Part shown: positions 9,129 through 17,803 of the stretch, piece after piece
Position numbering within the stretch: position 1 is the first letter of the stretch
Layout of the letters: each line of letters begins with the position of its first letter
Assembly: GCA_041671765.1 (NCBI GenBank)
Contig: JBAZAX010000009.1
Span: forward strand, 1 to 52,180
Source of the DNA: JBAZAX01 sp041671765
Lineage (GTDB): Bacteria; Babelota; Babeliae; Babelales; RVW-14
Length of the DNA stretch: 52,180 bases
Reading direction: 5' to 3'
Notes under the pieces: model-generated
The model's input: only the letters and a program-made list of their open reading frames with translations
The model's database searches: none
Told to the model about the DNA's origin: nothing
Translations under genes and position numbers: made by a program

Positions 9129-10415
9129 TTAAGCTCTTTCAATATTGGATGACCACTCTTCCCATTCTTTTCCATTACCGACATTTATCCATACTCGATT
9201 TGAAAGTGTTCGAGTTTCAGGATTAAAATTTAACTTTAGATCTTTTAGTAATGGAATGTCGAAGTTTTTTATATTTTCAATGGTGTTAATTAATTTATTT
9301 GCAGAAATTGGGAATTGAGATGCCTTTATACATTCGCATAAGATTGCGGCATTTATGTAGCCCTCGAATGAAAATGGAGATAAATTTTTATTCGGAAAAT
9401 ATTTTTTCATATCTGCTCTGTATTCTTTGGCTATTTTCAAAGAACTTTTGAATGGGTCAGGTACGACCGATGATGTGATGATTGTTATTCCACGTGATTT
9501 TGTTAATGTTTCCTGTATTGAAAAGAGTCCATCTATACAGAGAAATGATGTCTTGATAAATCCATTGTTTATCATTTGTTGAATAAAGTTATATGTGGGT
9601 CGAGCCTGCGCTATGCATAATATTGCATTGGTATCTTTTGCGTATTCAGATAATTTTTTTACGGCACTTGTAACGTTTACGGTCTTTTGAGGATATGATC
9701 CGAATGCAATTATTTTTTTACCTCTTTCGTTTAATATGTTTTTAATTTGTGTTAAAACTCCTTCTCCCCACTCACTGGCTTCATAAAAAACTGAAAAACT
9801 TTCTTCACACAAGGAGTTGATTGAATAATCAATTAGTGCTGTAATTTGCGCTTTGTCTGAAGCTCTAAAGAATATAGAATTTTTATTTGAAGAATTGCGC
9901 CATTTTTCCAATCCCTCAATTGGAAAGATTGATACAATTTTATTTTGTTTTAAATATGGAGAAAAGCATTTCATGGCGTTTGAGCCAAAAAGACTGATGA
10001 GTAGAGGTGTTTTTTTATTTAGTATATTAATATTTTTTATAGTTTTTGTTATATTGCCTCCATCGTCGCGTACATCAAGTTTTATGTAAAAATTGAAACC
10101 AGGTAAAGTTTTAAGTTTTAGTAAAAATGCCTGCATGCCTGTGTATAAGTGATCTCCAATTATTGCAATTTCACCTGTTTGCGGAAGAGATGAGCATATA
10201 TCTAGTTCATATTTATCAGATATAATACGTGTTGGTAAGGCGTAATTTAGTGGGTTAATTGGTTGTGCTGTTACGGTTATTGACGGAGCGAGTGGATTGT
10301 TTATTGGCTGAGATTGTTGAAGTTCGAATAGCGTGGGATTTTTTGGATCTTGAGGTATGGCCGCAGATGCATTTATGTTTGCCAAGCATAAAAACATTAA
10401 ATTTAACATTTTCAT
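9129..10415 (-). CDS. Type-1 periplasmic binding protein (Leu/Ile/Val-binding-like)
   Basis: The 428-residue product has a signal peptide (MKMLNLMFLCLANINASA) and a proline-rich linker (about 20-60), then a two-lobed type-1 binding fold. The segments GEIAIIGDHL, LLISLFGSNAM, FFRASDKAQ and SFEGYINAAILCEC match the strand-turn pattern of LivK-like ligand receptors. Such proteins bind amino acids or small amides in the periplasm, usually for ABC transporters. No ABC permease or ATPase is adjacent; the next gene one base downstream is the ligand-gated channel homologue. AGGACTTAAAA precedes the start. It is probably the first gene of the minus-strand run, with a dispersed palindromic repeat directly in its 5' leader. 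Confidence 0.78.
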   Translation of the reverse strand: MKMLNLMFLCLANINASAAIPQDPKNPTLFELQQSQPINNPLAPSITVTAQPINPLNYALPTRIISDKYELDICSSLPQTGEIAIIGDHLYTGMQAFLLKLKTLPGFNFYIKLDVRDDGGNITKTIKNINILNKKTPLLISLFGSNAMKCFSPYLKQNKIVSIFPIEGLEKWRNSSNKNSIFFRASDKAQITALIDYSINSLCEESFSVFYEASEWGEGVLTQIKNILNERGKKIIAFGSYPQKTVNVTSAVKKLSEYAKDTNAILCIAQARPTYNFIQQMINNGFIKTSFLCIDGLFSIQETLTKSRGITIITSSVVPDPFKSSLKIAKEYRADMKKYFPNKNLSPFSFEGYINAAILCECIKASQFPISANKLINTIENIKNFDIPLLKDLKLNFNPETRTLSNRVWINVGNGKEWEEWSSNIERA

Positions 10416-10428
10416 TTTTAAGTCCTGC

Positions 10429-10513
10429 TTTGTCAGCCTAAATTCATTTCAGGCCTGTCCGCCATAGTCCCTCATGGACGACGGCTGGAATCTATGGATT
10501 AATAAACATTCAT
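10429..10513 (-). repeat. Dispersed palindromic repeat, copy 1 (with extra hairpin)
   Basis: Shares the arrangement TTTGTCA...TTTCAGG...ATGGATTAATAAA with copies at 38717-38770 and 42072-42109. This copy carries about 40 additional bases (around 10455-10488) that are GC-richer and form an imperfect hairpin (GTCCGCCAT against ATGGACGAC). It begins 14 bases upstream of the binding-protein start codon, so it would be transcribed as that gene's 5' leader. Confidence 0.55.
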
Positions 10514-10887
10514 TTTATATTTTCTAAAATATTTTCTATTTTCTAACAGGTTGCCTGTAAATTTATTTTCAAGTCAATATTTTGATTTAAACCAGCCTTA
10601 TTTATTTCTAGATTTGCCTTTTAAAAGAATTATATAAATTTTTAAAAAATATTTTTAAATATAAGTTGCTATCTGAAAATGTTTAGATATAAATAGCTTT
10701 AATTACATGTTGTTAGTGAAATATGCCGATAAAAACGTAAAATTTTATGATATAATCATTATGTAATATATTATGGAGCATACCATGCAGTTTATTTCGT
10801 GGTATCGGGCGAAATCCGTCATAGCCTTTTGATCAGCATAGTCTTGTTAAGACGGTTGGTGACGGCGGATAAAGTTAGGCGCAAAAA
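10514..10887 (+). promoter_or_regulatory. Intergenic region with possible der promoter and structured leader
   Basis: No coding frame is credible here. A TATAAT at 10751-10756 could be the -10 box for der; a -35 is not clear. The leader from about 10800 to 10873 can fold: GTCTT at 10842 pairs with AAGAC at 10850, enclosed by ATCCGTCA (about 10814) against TGACGG-GGAT (about 10861). It does not match any riboswitch I recognise. Since der has no strong Shine-Dalgarno, the fold might affect its translation; this is inference. Confidence 0.35.
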
Positions 10888-12219
10888 ATGACCAAAAAAG
10901 CAATTTTACCCAAAGTTTTACTTGTAGGCCGAACAAATGTAGGCAAGTCGACTATTTTTAATAGATTGATCGGCGAAAAAAAGAGTATTGTTTTTGATCA
11001 AGAGGGTGTCACCCGAGATTATGTTCAAGAACCTGTAACTCATGATGATATAACGTTTGAACTTATTGATACCGGTGGCTTTTCATTCCGAAAAGATATT
11101 GACGATATTTCAAAAAAGGTTCAAGAAAAGTTAATGGCATTGTTGGATAAGGCTGCAGTTATCTGTTTTATTTGTGATGCAAAAAATGGCATACATCAAG
11201 AAGATAAAAAAATTGCTCGGCTTTTACATAAGTCAGGCAAGCCTGTTTTTTTGTTTTTAAATAAGGCAGAAAATACGTCAGCACTTGAAGAAAATATACA
11301 TGATTTTTATGCCCTAGGTTTCAAAAATATTGAGCCGATGTCCGCAATTCATGGTCGCGGTGTTAATACAATGCTTGATTTGATTGTAAAAAATATTTCA
11401 GTAAAAGAGACTGAATACGAAGATGAACCAAAACATAGGGTTGTGATAATTGGTCGACCAAATGCCGGAAAATCATCATTGATGAATGAGATATTAAAAC
11501 AAGAGCGATCAATTGTTTCAGATATTGCTGGAACTACGCGCGAAGCCATTTCCCAGAATATGTTCTTCTTTAAAGATTTGATTCAGTTGACTGATACGGC
11601 TGGAGTACGCAAAAAGGCACGAGTAGACGATGACTTGGAAGAACTTATGGTGAAAAGTTCATTTGCTGCTGTAAGAGAAGCTGATACAGTCGTTGTTATG
11701 ATTGACGTGTCACGTGAGGGTAAAATTTCTGATCAAGAACTAAAGCTACTTTTTTATTGTTATGAGCAGAAAAAAAATATGCTGGTAATATTTAATAAAA
11801 TCGATTTGCTTGATGAATATAAGAAAATATTATTAGATAAGTGCATAGATGAGTATAAATTTATCTTTGATAAAATTCCGCAGCTTTGGATCTCTTGTGT
11901 TACGAAAAAAAATGTGGGCAAAGTTTTAATTGAGTTGCAAAAAATTTGGGCACGATGCGAAAATCCTTTTGAAGGGAAAGATATCAATGATGTTCTTAAA
12001 GAAGAGTTGGGGAAAAGACATTTATACAAAATAACTCTGGAGCTTAAAGTTTATAAAGCAGCGGTTGTTCCGGCAGAGATACCAATGGTAGATTTGTATG
12101 TGAACTTTCCGGAATGGTTTGGGCCAACCGAGCTTGGTTGCATTGAAAATATTTTGCGCAACAATTATGATTTGAAGGGTTGCCCGGTAAAATTAATTGT
12201 TAGAAAATCGAGGGGATAA
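10888..12219 (+). CDS. der: Ribosome biogenesis GTPase Der (EngA)
   Basis: Double-GTPase needed for 50S subunit assembly; cytosolic. The 443-residue product has the diagnostic tandem G domains: first P-loop GRTNVGKS (14-21) with DTGG (61-64), second P-loop GRPNAGKS (189-196) with DTAG (236-239) and NKID further on, then the C-terminal KH-like domain (about 355-443). Length is normal for the family. The upstream ribosome site is weak (AGGCGC). Its TAA overlaps the ATG of lptB by one base, indicating translational coupling. Confidence 0.95.
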   Translation: MTKKAILPKVLLVGRTNVGKSTIFNRLIGEKKSIVFDQEGVTRDYVQEPVTHDDITFELIDTGGFSFRKDIDDISKKVQEKLMALLDKAAVICFICDAKNGIHQEDKKIARLLHKSGKPVFLFLNKAENTSALEENIHDFYALGFKNIEPMSAIHGRGVNTMLDLIVKNISVKETEYEDEPKHRVVIIGRPNAGKSSLMNEILKQERSIVSDIAGTTREAISQNMFFFKDLIQLTDTAGVRKKARVDDDLEELMVKSSFAAVREADTVVVMIDVSREGKISDQELKLLFYCYEQKKNMLVIFNKIDLLDEYKKILLDKCIDEYKFIFDKIPQLWISCVTKKNVGKVLIELQKIWARCENPFEGKDINDVLKEELGKRHLYKITLELKVYKAAVVPAEIPMVDLYVNFPEWFGPTELGCIENILRNNYDLKGCPVKLIVRKSRG

Positions 12220-12992
12220 TGGCTTTTTTAGAGGTTAAAAATCTGAGCCAAACACTTGGAAAAAAAGATATATTAAAAGATATTTCTTTTTCAGTGGAAA
12301 CTGGACAAGTGGTTGCCTTTCTTGGGCCAAATGGTGCTGGTAAAACAACATTGCTTAAAACGGTTGTTGGCTTGCATCCGACTAAAAATGTTGCCCAGAA
12401 GGGTAGTAATCAGATTTTGTTAGCGGGCAAAGAGATTCAAAATTGGCCCGTGCATAAACGGATAGAAGAAGGTCTAGTTTATTTACCTCAACAAACATCA
12501 TTATTTCAACAGCTTAGTGTCCAGGATAATTTGGCGATGGTTTTTGAATACCAATCTTACTGGAAAACATATACAAAAAAAGATTTTTTTCACGAACGTG
12601 ATGCTTGGCTTGAAATTACGGACTTAACACAAACGCTTAAACAAAAAGCGGGGACATTGTCCGGTGGCCAGAAACGTAAACTTGAAGTTGTGCGCTCTTT
12701 GCTTATGCATCCTAAAATTATTATGCTGGATGAGCCGTTTGCTGGTGTGGATCCAAAGTCGATTTATGAATTAAAAAAAATTTTTACTGATACTGCAAAA
12801 TTGGGTATTGCTATTGTGATATCTGATCATAATGTTGAGCAGTTGCTTTCGATAGCACAGTTGGTTTATGTGATTATTAGTGGTCAAAATATAACGTCAG
12901 GAGGAATTAGGGAGATTATTGAAAATAATTTTACAAAAGAGTATTATTTGGGAAATCAATTTTATAGTGAAATTTCGCAAAAATATTTGTAA
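12219..12992 (+). CDS. lptB: LPS export ABC transporter ATPase LptB
   Basis: ATPase of the LptBFG complex that extracts lipopolysaccharide from the inner membrane. The 257 residues contain Walker A GPNGAGKT (36-43), the Q-loop region VYLPQQ (87-92), signature LSGGQ (147-151), Walker B IIMLDEP (167-173) followed by FAGVDP, and the switch His204 in SDHN. The GLVYLPQ, FAGVDP and YYLGNQFY endings are typical of LptB and not of other ABC ATPases. Neighbours support this: hpf follows, as in the lptB-rpoN-hpf cluster of proteobacteria, here without rpoN. GAGGGG lies at the start codon. It implies an LPS-like outer membrane. Confidence 0.88.
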   Translation: MAFLEVKNLSQTLGKKDILKDISFSVETGQVVAFLGPNGAGKTTLLKTVVGLHPTKNVAQKGSNQILLAGKEIQNWPVHKRIEEGLVYLPQQTSLFQQLSVQDNLAMVFEYQSYWKTYTKKDFFHERDAWLEITDLTQTLKQKAGTLSGGQKRKLEVVRSLLMHPKIIMLDEPFAGVDPKSIYELKKIFTDTAKLGIAIVISDHNVEQLLSIAQLVYVIISGQNITSGGIREIIENNFTKEYYLGNQFYSEISQKYL

Positions 12993-13047
12993 GAATTAAG
13001 TTTCGTAAAAAGTAGTAAGTATCATCTCAGTTATCCGGGAGAAGATT

Positions 13048-13401
13048 ATGCTGAGAAACGTCAAAATATCGTTCCATAATATGGAACATTCTGAACCGAT
13101 GGAAAGTCATACGATACAAAAGTTAGAGAAAATTTCAGAGTTTTTGAAAAATGAAGAAAATTTAACACCGTTATTTGCAGAGTTCTGGCTTAAGGCCAAT
13201 AAACAACATCCTCACCATGAGGCAGAGTTTCATCTCAAGACTCCCCGCTTTGATCTGCATGCACACGATGCAGGTGCAGACATGTATATTGTTATTGATA
13301 ATACAATTGATAAGATGGTTGCTTTGATTAAAAAAGAAAAAGAGTTACGAAGGGATAGGTCCAGAAGGGCTGATACGGAGAAGAAAAAGTTCAACTCTTA
13401 A
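13048..13401 (+). CDS. hpf: Ribosome hibernation promoting factor (short HPF/RaiA type)
   Basis: Binds the 30S decoding region and inactivates or dimerises ribosomes in starvation. The 117-residue product has the compact beta-alpha-beta-beta-beta-alpha order: KISFHNMEHSE at 6-16, a helix at about 22-34, FWLKANKQHPHHEAEFHLK at 46-64, and a basic C-terminal helix with KKEKELRRDRSRR (95-107). Length and basic tail match short HPF. ATG at 13048 has GGGAGA upstream. It lies 55 bases after lptB, followed by a hairpin at 13451, so it is probably the last gene of der-lptB-hpf. Confidence 0.82.
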   Translation: MLRNVKISFHNMEHSEPMESHTIQKLEKISEFLKNEENLTPLFAEFWLKANKQHPHHEAEFHLKTPRFDLHAHDAGADMYIVIDNTIDKMVALIKKEKELRRDRSRRADTEKKKFNS

Positions 13402-13450
13402 AATTTATAAAATTCTGAACTTTTAAAAATATTTTTTTTCTAAAACAAAC

Positions 13451-13473
13451 AGGCGTGCCATTCCGGCACGCCT
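13451..13473. terminator. GC-rich hairpin between convergent genes
   Basis: AGGCGTGCC and GGCACGCCT form a perfect 9-bp stem with a 5-base loop. On the minus strand it is followed by GTTTGTTTTA, on the plus strand by only a short AT stretch. It sits between the ends of hpf (plus) and the 13520-14638 gene (minus) and could stop both transcripts. Confidence 0.6.
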
Positions 13474-13519
13474 AAAAATTGTCAAAAACATATGGCACCA
13501 GATCTCTGGAAAAATATAA

Positions 13520-14638
13520 TTAAATTAAAATATTGTAGAGACCAACTAAATAGTTTTTTATGCTTATTACGCAAGGGAAAGGTGCTTTCTCTTCTTCCTC
13601 TCCAGAAGTACCAATATTTAGTGGATCGATACGTCTAAAGCCAAGCTCTGGCAAAACCCTACTAATTCCGTCGATGTGAGCCCCTCCAGCACAAACGAAT
13701 ATTGACGTATATTGTGTGTTGCGATATATTTCATGCAAAATTCTTGCGTCAATGAGGTATTGGTCATAAACCCCAATAATATAATCTTTTCTTTCTTTAA
13801 GTGACGGCAATTTTAGAGGCTTGCATTTACCTTCAACTTGGCAAGCTTTTATGTACAGTTGATCAAATTGCGTATTATAAAAGGAACAGTTTTTCGAAAA
13901 ATTCCTGTATTCTATATATGGATTTCTGGCAATAAAAGTGCTTAGTATTCTTGTAAGTTCTAAGTTGAATGTGCTGTTTAATATTTTATCATAAAATATA
14001 TTGAGGATTGGGCTGTCATGATAACTTTTTAATTCATCAATTGCCTTCTCATGCATTTCTAAAACATCATTGAGAATTTCATGAAACCTAAACTCAACAT
14101 TCTTAGTAGGGATCCTTTGTTGGTGGCAAAATTGAGTTAAACAGGGAAGTGACGAAATATGTTGATTAGCAACAGTTAAATATTCTTTCGGCAGCAAATT
14201 GCTGTAATCTTTGTTAGGGTCAAAATTAGGATTGACTTTAATGACTTGATCAGAAATTTTTATACAAGAATCTCTTAAGATTTCCAACATAAATGGTCTT
14301 ATAGGAGATGCCTGTTTGGCTCGTTCGAATTCGACGTCGTTACTCCATCCATCCATCATCCATACATTTGTATCTAAATCAATAGCAATTTCTGGAGTTA
14401 TTCTATCTTCAACTATAACAAAAGCATTTAGCCGTTTTGCAGCTTTTATAAGCTCAATACGTTGAGGATAAGGTTTGGTTGTATCTTTGTGTATATCAGA
14501 AAACAAAAAAAGTGTTTGACTTCCATTAGTCCATTCTTGAAGATTATAAAAATAACCGTGCAAACATGCGGGAAATAACAAGAGAAATGCAAAAAACACG
14601 CATTTTCTAAACAATTTCATTGATTTAGTTGAAAACAT
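13520..14638 (-). CDS. Exported protein, possibly TraB/ChaN-like
   Basis: The 372-residue product has a hydrophobic signal segment (about 12-28). After it comes LFLFSDIHKDTTKPYPQRI (about 43-61), then FVIVEDR, and near the C-terminus FVCAGGAHIDGISRVLPELG (about 320-339). An early His/Glu-containing strand plus a late 'AGGAH-x-x-G...L...G' strand recalls the TraB/ChaN/Tiki superfamily, but I cannot confirm the family and no activity should be assumed. GGAGG precedes the ATG at 14638. It stands alone, converging on hpf. Confidence 0.5.
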   Translation of the reverse strand: MFSTKSMKLFRKCVFFAFLLLFPACLHGYFYNLQEWTNGSQTLFLFSDIHKDTTKPYPQRIELIKAAKRLNAFVIVEDRITPEIAIDLDTNVWMMDGWSNDVEFERAKQASPIRPFMLEILRDSCIKISDQVIKVNPNFDPNKDYSNLLPKEYLTVANQHISSLPCLTQFCHQQRIPTKNVEFRFHEILNDVLEMHEKAIDELKSYHDSPILNIFYDKILNSTFNLELTRILSTFIARNPYIEYRNFSKNCSFYNTQFDQLYIKACQVEGKCKPLKLPSLKERKDYIIGVYDQYLIDARILHEIYRNTQYTSIFVCAGGAHIDGISRVLPELGFRRIDPLNIGTSGEEEEKAPFPCVISIKNYLVGLYNILI

Positions 14639-14913
14639 TACAAACCTCCAAATATTGAAAAATTACAAATTTGATATGATTTAATATACCAAATCGGAAA
14701 AAGCTTGTTAAATTCAGGTAAAAATACGGGTAAATTGATTAATTTTAGCTTTAAGTATGTTTAGGCGAGACTAAAAGGGAATTTTTGTTAAAAATAAGCC
14801 TGTAAATCTTGATTTTTACTCTAAGTGTAAAGTTGATTTTACATTTGGAGGCTCTAAGTGCAAAAATGGCTTTACACTTGGTAAAATTTCGACAATTAGT
14901 TCAAGCCTGAATA
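14639..14913. other. Intergenic region, noncoding
   Basis: About 275 bases between two minus-strand genes contain no plausible gene. It must hold the promoter of the 13520-14638 gene. Apart from the two 33-base repeats at 14819-14884 (listed separately), it is featureless AT-rich sequence. Confidence 0.4.
14819..14884. repeat. Two adjacent 33-bp repeats, each palindromic
   Basis: Units 14819-14851 and 14852-14884 both begin CTCTAAGTG and end near ACTTGG or ATTTGG. Each has its own inverted arms: AAGTGTAAA against TTTACATTT in the first, AAGTGCAAA against TTTACACTT in the second (imperfect). The pair may be a duplicated operator or a transcribed double hairpin. It lies downstream of the 14914-15942 gene and upstream of the 13520-14638 gene on the minus strand. 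Confidence 0.5.
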
Positions 14914-15942
14914 TCAATAAAACATAAACGAAAGATAAGCTTTGATTAGAAGTGGTAGCATTGACATTGCAAGTGCAAAGCCTATGAAAGATTTGAGTTT
15001 ATCTAATGTTGATTCTGTTCGTGCAGTGAAAATATAATACATTGAAATTGGTGCTATTAGTACTGCAAAAATTGCAAAAAAAATGTATTGAGGTATAAGT
15101 AATTTTAGAAATGAGTATGTGCTTAAGATCCAGCATAGTCCTAAAAATCTACGAATTTCGATTAACCAAATATTTCTTGAATTCAATTTTTTAAAAAGTA
15201 ACAAGATCATTAAAATAAAAATTATTAGATAAAGAAAGATATAATTTAGTGATGTGAAAAAACTTTTCATCTTGCTGACAAGAGTTCTCCAGATGCTTTT
15301 CAAGTTATCAATAATTATATTGGCTGGTTCGGGAATCGGTTTTTGCGGGGTATTAAGTTTTTTATTAGTTTCGTTTTTATCTCCCTGATTTTTATTATCT
15401 GGGTTTTTGTTATCGAAATAGTTTTTTGTGAAAGTTTTTATGGTATCGTAATTTAAGTTATTACTGAATAAATTGCTATACGTTCCGGTGTCAATAAGAC
15501 TAAAGCCGTCGTCCAATGCTTTTGCTAAACTTACAGGTTGAGACATTCCGTTTTTGTTAAGAACAATACATGAAATATATAAATTTGATTTGCTTAAGTT
15601 TTGAAGCGCTGCTTTTTTATTATCTGATTCAAAATTTAGCGCAACCTCGCAGCTTAGTGACTGTGTATAGAGCTTTTTGATACGTTTGAATTTTGTTACA
15701 TATTGCATTGTTGGGTTTTGTTTACATTCCCACGACACCACAGTTATTTCGGGATGGTCAACGGAGAAGTTCAAAGAATTACTGTAAATGGCCTGATCTT
15801 GCGGATCAAGGGATAGTCGGATACAGATTTTTTTTGAATTTAAAATATTAGAAATATCATTTGTTATTGCGAGTTCAACCGCAAAGGTATTTGTAATCTG
15901 AAAAAACAGTAATATTAGTGAGAGTATGATTTTTTTAAACAT
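14914..15942 (-). CDS. Exported membrane protein of unknown function
   Basis: The 342-residue product (ATG at 15942; the adjacent TTG is less likely) has a signal peptide (about 2-22), a periplasmic-type domain (about 23-190), an Asn/Lys/Pro-rich linker (NPDNKNQGDKNETNKK) and at least four TM helices in the C-terminal 120 residues. The N-terminal domain faintly recalls the DsbD alpha domain, with spaced cysteines in SWECKQ, SLSCEV and YISCIV, but the resemblance is too weak for a call. No strong Shine-Dalgarno is seen. Confidence 0.5.
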   Translation of the reverse strand: MFKKIILSLILLFFQITNTFAVELAITNDISNILNSKKICIRLSLDPQDQAIYSNSLNFSVDHPEITVVSWECKQNPTMQYVTKFKRIKKLYTQSLSCEVALNFESDNKKAALQNLSKSNLYISCIVLNKNGMSQPVSLAKALDDGFSLIDTGTYSNLFSNNLNYDTIKTFTKNYFDNKNPDNKNQGDKNETNKKLNTPQKPIPEPANIIIDNLKSIWRTLVSKMKSFFTSLNYIFLYLIIFILMILLLFKKLNSRNIWLIEIRRFLGLCWILSTYSFLKLLIPQYIFFAIFAVLIAPISMYYIFTARTESTLDKLKSFIGFALAMSMLPLLIKAYLSFMFY

Positions 15943-16090
15943 CAATCTTTATGCCTTATATTTTCTACCCATACTTTCCATCTTATAAAATTCAAAAATC
16001 TTGCCATTTAATAAAACTCTAAGTTATAAATTTTTATATACAGATTTTAACCTAATAATTAAATTCTTACAAAAGCAAAAGGAGAGAGCG

Positions 16091-17776
16091 GTGAAAATTA
16101 TGAGAAAGAGTGTATTTTTACTTTTTTTTATTAAGCTTGTATTTTTTAGTATTTTTAGTACATGTGTTCAGGCGAAAGCTCCTCGTGAAAAGGCTCTGTG
16201 TGAAAATACGCCAAAGCTTACAGTTGTTATCGTTATTGATCAGTTTGCTTTTCACTATATTCCAAAATTACAAAAATATTTTAAATATGGGCTTAAAGAT
16301 TTATTTGAAAATGGAGTTGTGTATTACAAAGCCTATCATCCTCATGGGGTTCCTGAAACAACTCCCGGGCACCATGGTTTGAGTATTGGGACATGCCCAA
16401 GAGATCATGGGGCCGTTGCAAATGATTGGTTTGGACCGAACGGTGAGATCGTTGAATATGTAAATGATCCTGAATTCTCGTCTTTGACTTCAAGTGAACC
16501 AGGGAGAGGTTATTCTTCGAGAAATACTAAAGTTGATGGGTTATCAGATCAATTTATGTTTAAATCAAAACCCAACTGTACTCACAAAGTTTATGCGCTT
16601 TCTTTAAAGTCTTATCCTGCCGTTTCGATGGCGGGTAAATTAGGTAAGCCTTTTTGGCTTGATCAACAAAGTGGTGAATTTACATCCAGTACAGCATATT
16701 TTAAAGAATTACCAAAGTGGGTTACTGATTTTAATCAACTTGGGCAAGCAGAAAAATTGAAAAATACAGTTTGGGAGTTAATGTATCCGGAAGATTCGGA
16801 TGAGTATGATTTTGCATTTATTAAAAATTATGATTATGCCGGGCTGAAAGAACCAATGATTGGTGCAAATTCTGATAAAGTGATAAGTAAGATAAGTTCC
16901 CATAAATATTATATGTTTGAAAAGACTCCGCAATCCAGTAAATATCTACTTAATTTTGCAGAAAAATGTGTAGGCTCTAATTTGGACGTAAATTCAAATG
17001 ATAAAATGATTTTATGGGTTTCATTAAGTAATCTTGATTTACTTTGTCATTTTTACGGGCCGGATTCTCTTGAGGTTATTGATTTGATATATCATATAGA
17101 CAAACAGCTTAAAGATTTTTTTATGTATTTGAAGAAAAAAATCGGCGAAAAAAAATATTTACTTGTTTTGACGGCGGATCATGGAATTTGTCCAATTCCT
17201 GAAATAGCACAAAAGCAGGGTTTTTACCAGGCAAAACGAATTGCAGTAAAGCCATTAGTTGACCACATCAATGAGATTATTAGAGAAAAATTTGCTCTCC
17301 CAGATTTTGAAGTCTACTTTGAACCAACATCTTTTGTAATTAAACGTGAAGTGTTTGATAAGCTTTCTGCAAGCGTAAAACATGAAATTTTAAAAACAAT
17401 TAAAGATTATCTACGGGCAATTCCCGGAATTAAAAATGTGTGGACATTTGATGAGCTTGAAGGGGCAACATTCCAGCAGCACCAGCTTGAAAGTTTTTAT
17501 AAGAACCAACTTTATGCGGGCCGTTCCGGTGATATTATCTGTCAGCCTGAACCATATTGCCAGATAACAAAATATCCAACAGGGACATCGCATATGACTC
17601 CATATGATTATGATACACATGTTCCTTTGATTATTTATCAAAGTGGAAGATTCGAAAAGAAAAAAATTAATAAAAAAGTTTGGGTTCCTCAGTTGCCTGC
17701 AACGCTTGCATGTATTTTACATGTTGAGCAGCCAAGTGCTTCAATATTTGATTTGTTACCGGGATTAGGTTTTTAG
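16091..17776 (+). CDS. Exported alkaline phosphatase-superfamily enzyme (paralogue 1)
   Basis: Periplasmic phosphatase or phosphodiesterase of the PafA/NPP type. The 561-residue product has a signal peptide ending near TCVQA, the first metal motif VIVIDQF (46-52), the nucleophile region GVPETTPGHHG with Thr90/Thr91 and the following DHG, then TADHG in the middle and GTSHMTPYDYDTHVPL near the C-terminus, which supplies metal-binding His residues. The natural substrate cannot be read from sequence. I chose GTG at 16091 because AGGAG lies six bases upstream; the ATG at 16100 would be 15 bases away. It is a paralogue of 18593-20233 and lies 27 bases before the SOD gene. Confidence 0.8.
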   Translation: MKIMRKSVFLLFFIKLVFFSIFSTCVQAKAPREKALCENTPKLTVVIVIDQFAFHYIPKLQKYFKYGLKDLFENGVVYYKAYHPHGVPETTPGHHGLSIGTCPRDHGAVANDWFGPNGEIVEYVNDPEFSSLTSSEPGRGYSSRNTKVDGLSDQFMFKSKPNCTHKVYALSLKSYPAVSMAGKLGKPFWLDQQSGEFTSSTAYFKELPKWVTDFNQLGQAEKLKNTVWELMYPEDSDEYDFAFIKNYDYAGLKEPMIGANSDKVISKISSHKYYMFEKTPQSSKYLLNFAEKCVGSNLDVNSNDKMILWVSLSNLDLLCHFYGPDSLEVIDLIYHIDKQLKDFFMYLKKKIGEKKYLLVLTADHGICPIPEIAQKQGFYQAKRIAVKPLVDHINEIIREKFALPDFEVYFEPTSFVIKREVFDKLSASVKHEILKTIKDYLRAIPGIKNVWTFDELEGATFQQHQLESFYKNQLYAGRSGDIICQPEPYCQITKYPTGTSHMTPYDYDTHVPLIIYQSGRFEKKKINKKVWVPQLPATLACILHVEQPSASIFDLLPGLGF

Positions 17777-17803
17777 GTGTTAATTTTTCGGGGAGTATTT
17801 TGA

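Noticed and set aside
10800..10873. Known riboswitch upstream of der
   Set aside because: The folded elements do not match any riboswitch class I can recall.
14819..14884. Two repeats considered as a minimal CRISPR array
   Set aside because: The units are directly adjacent with no spacer and there are no cas genes in the window.
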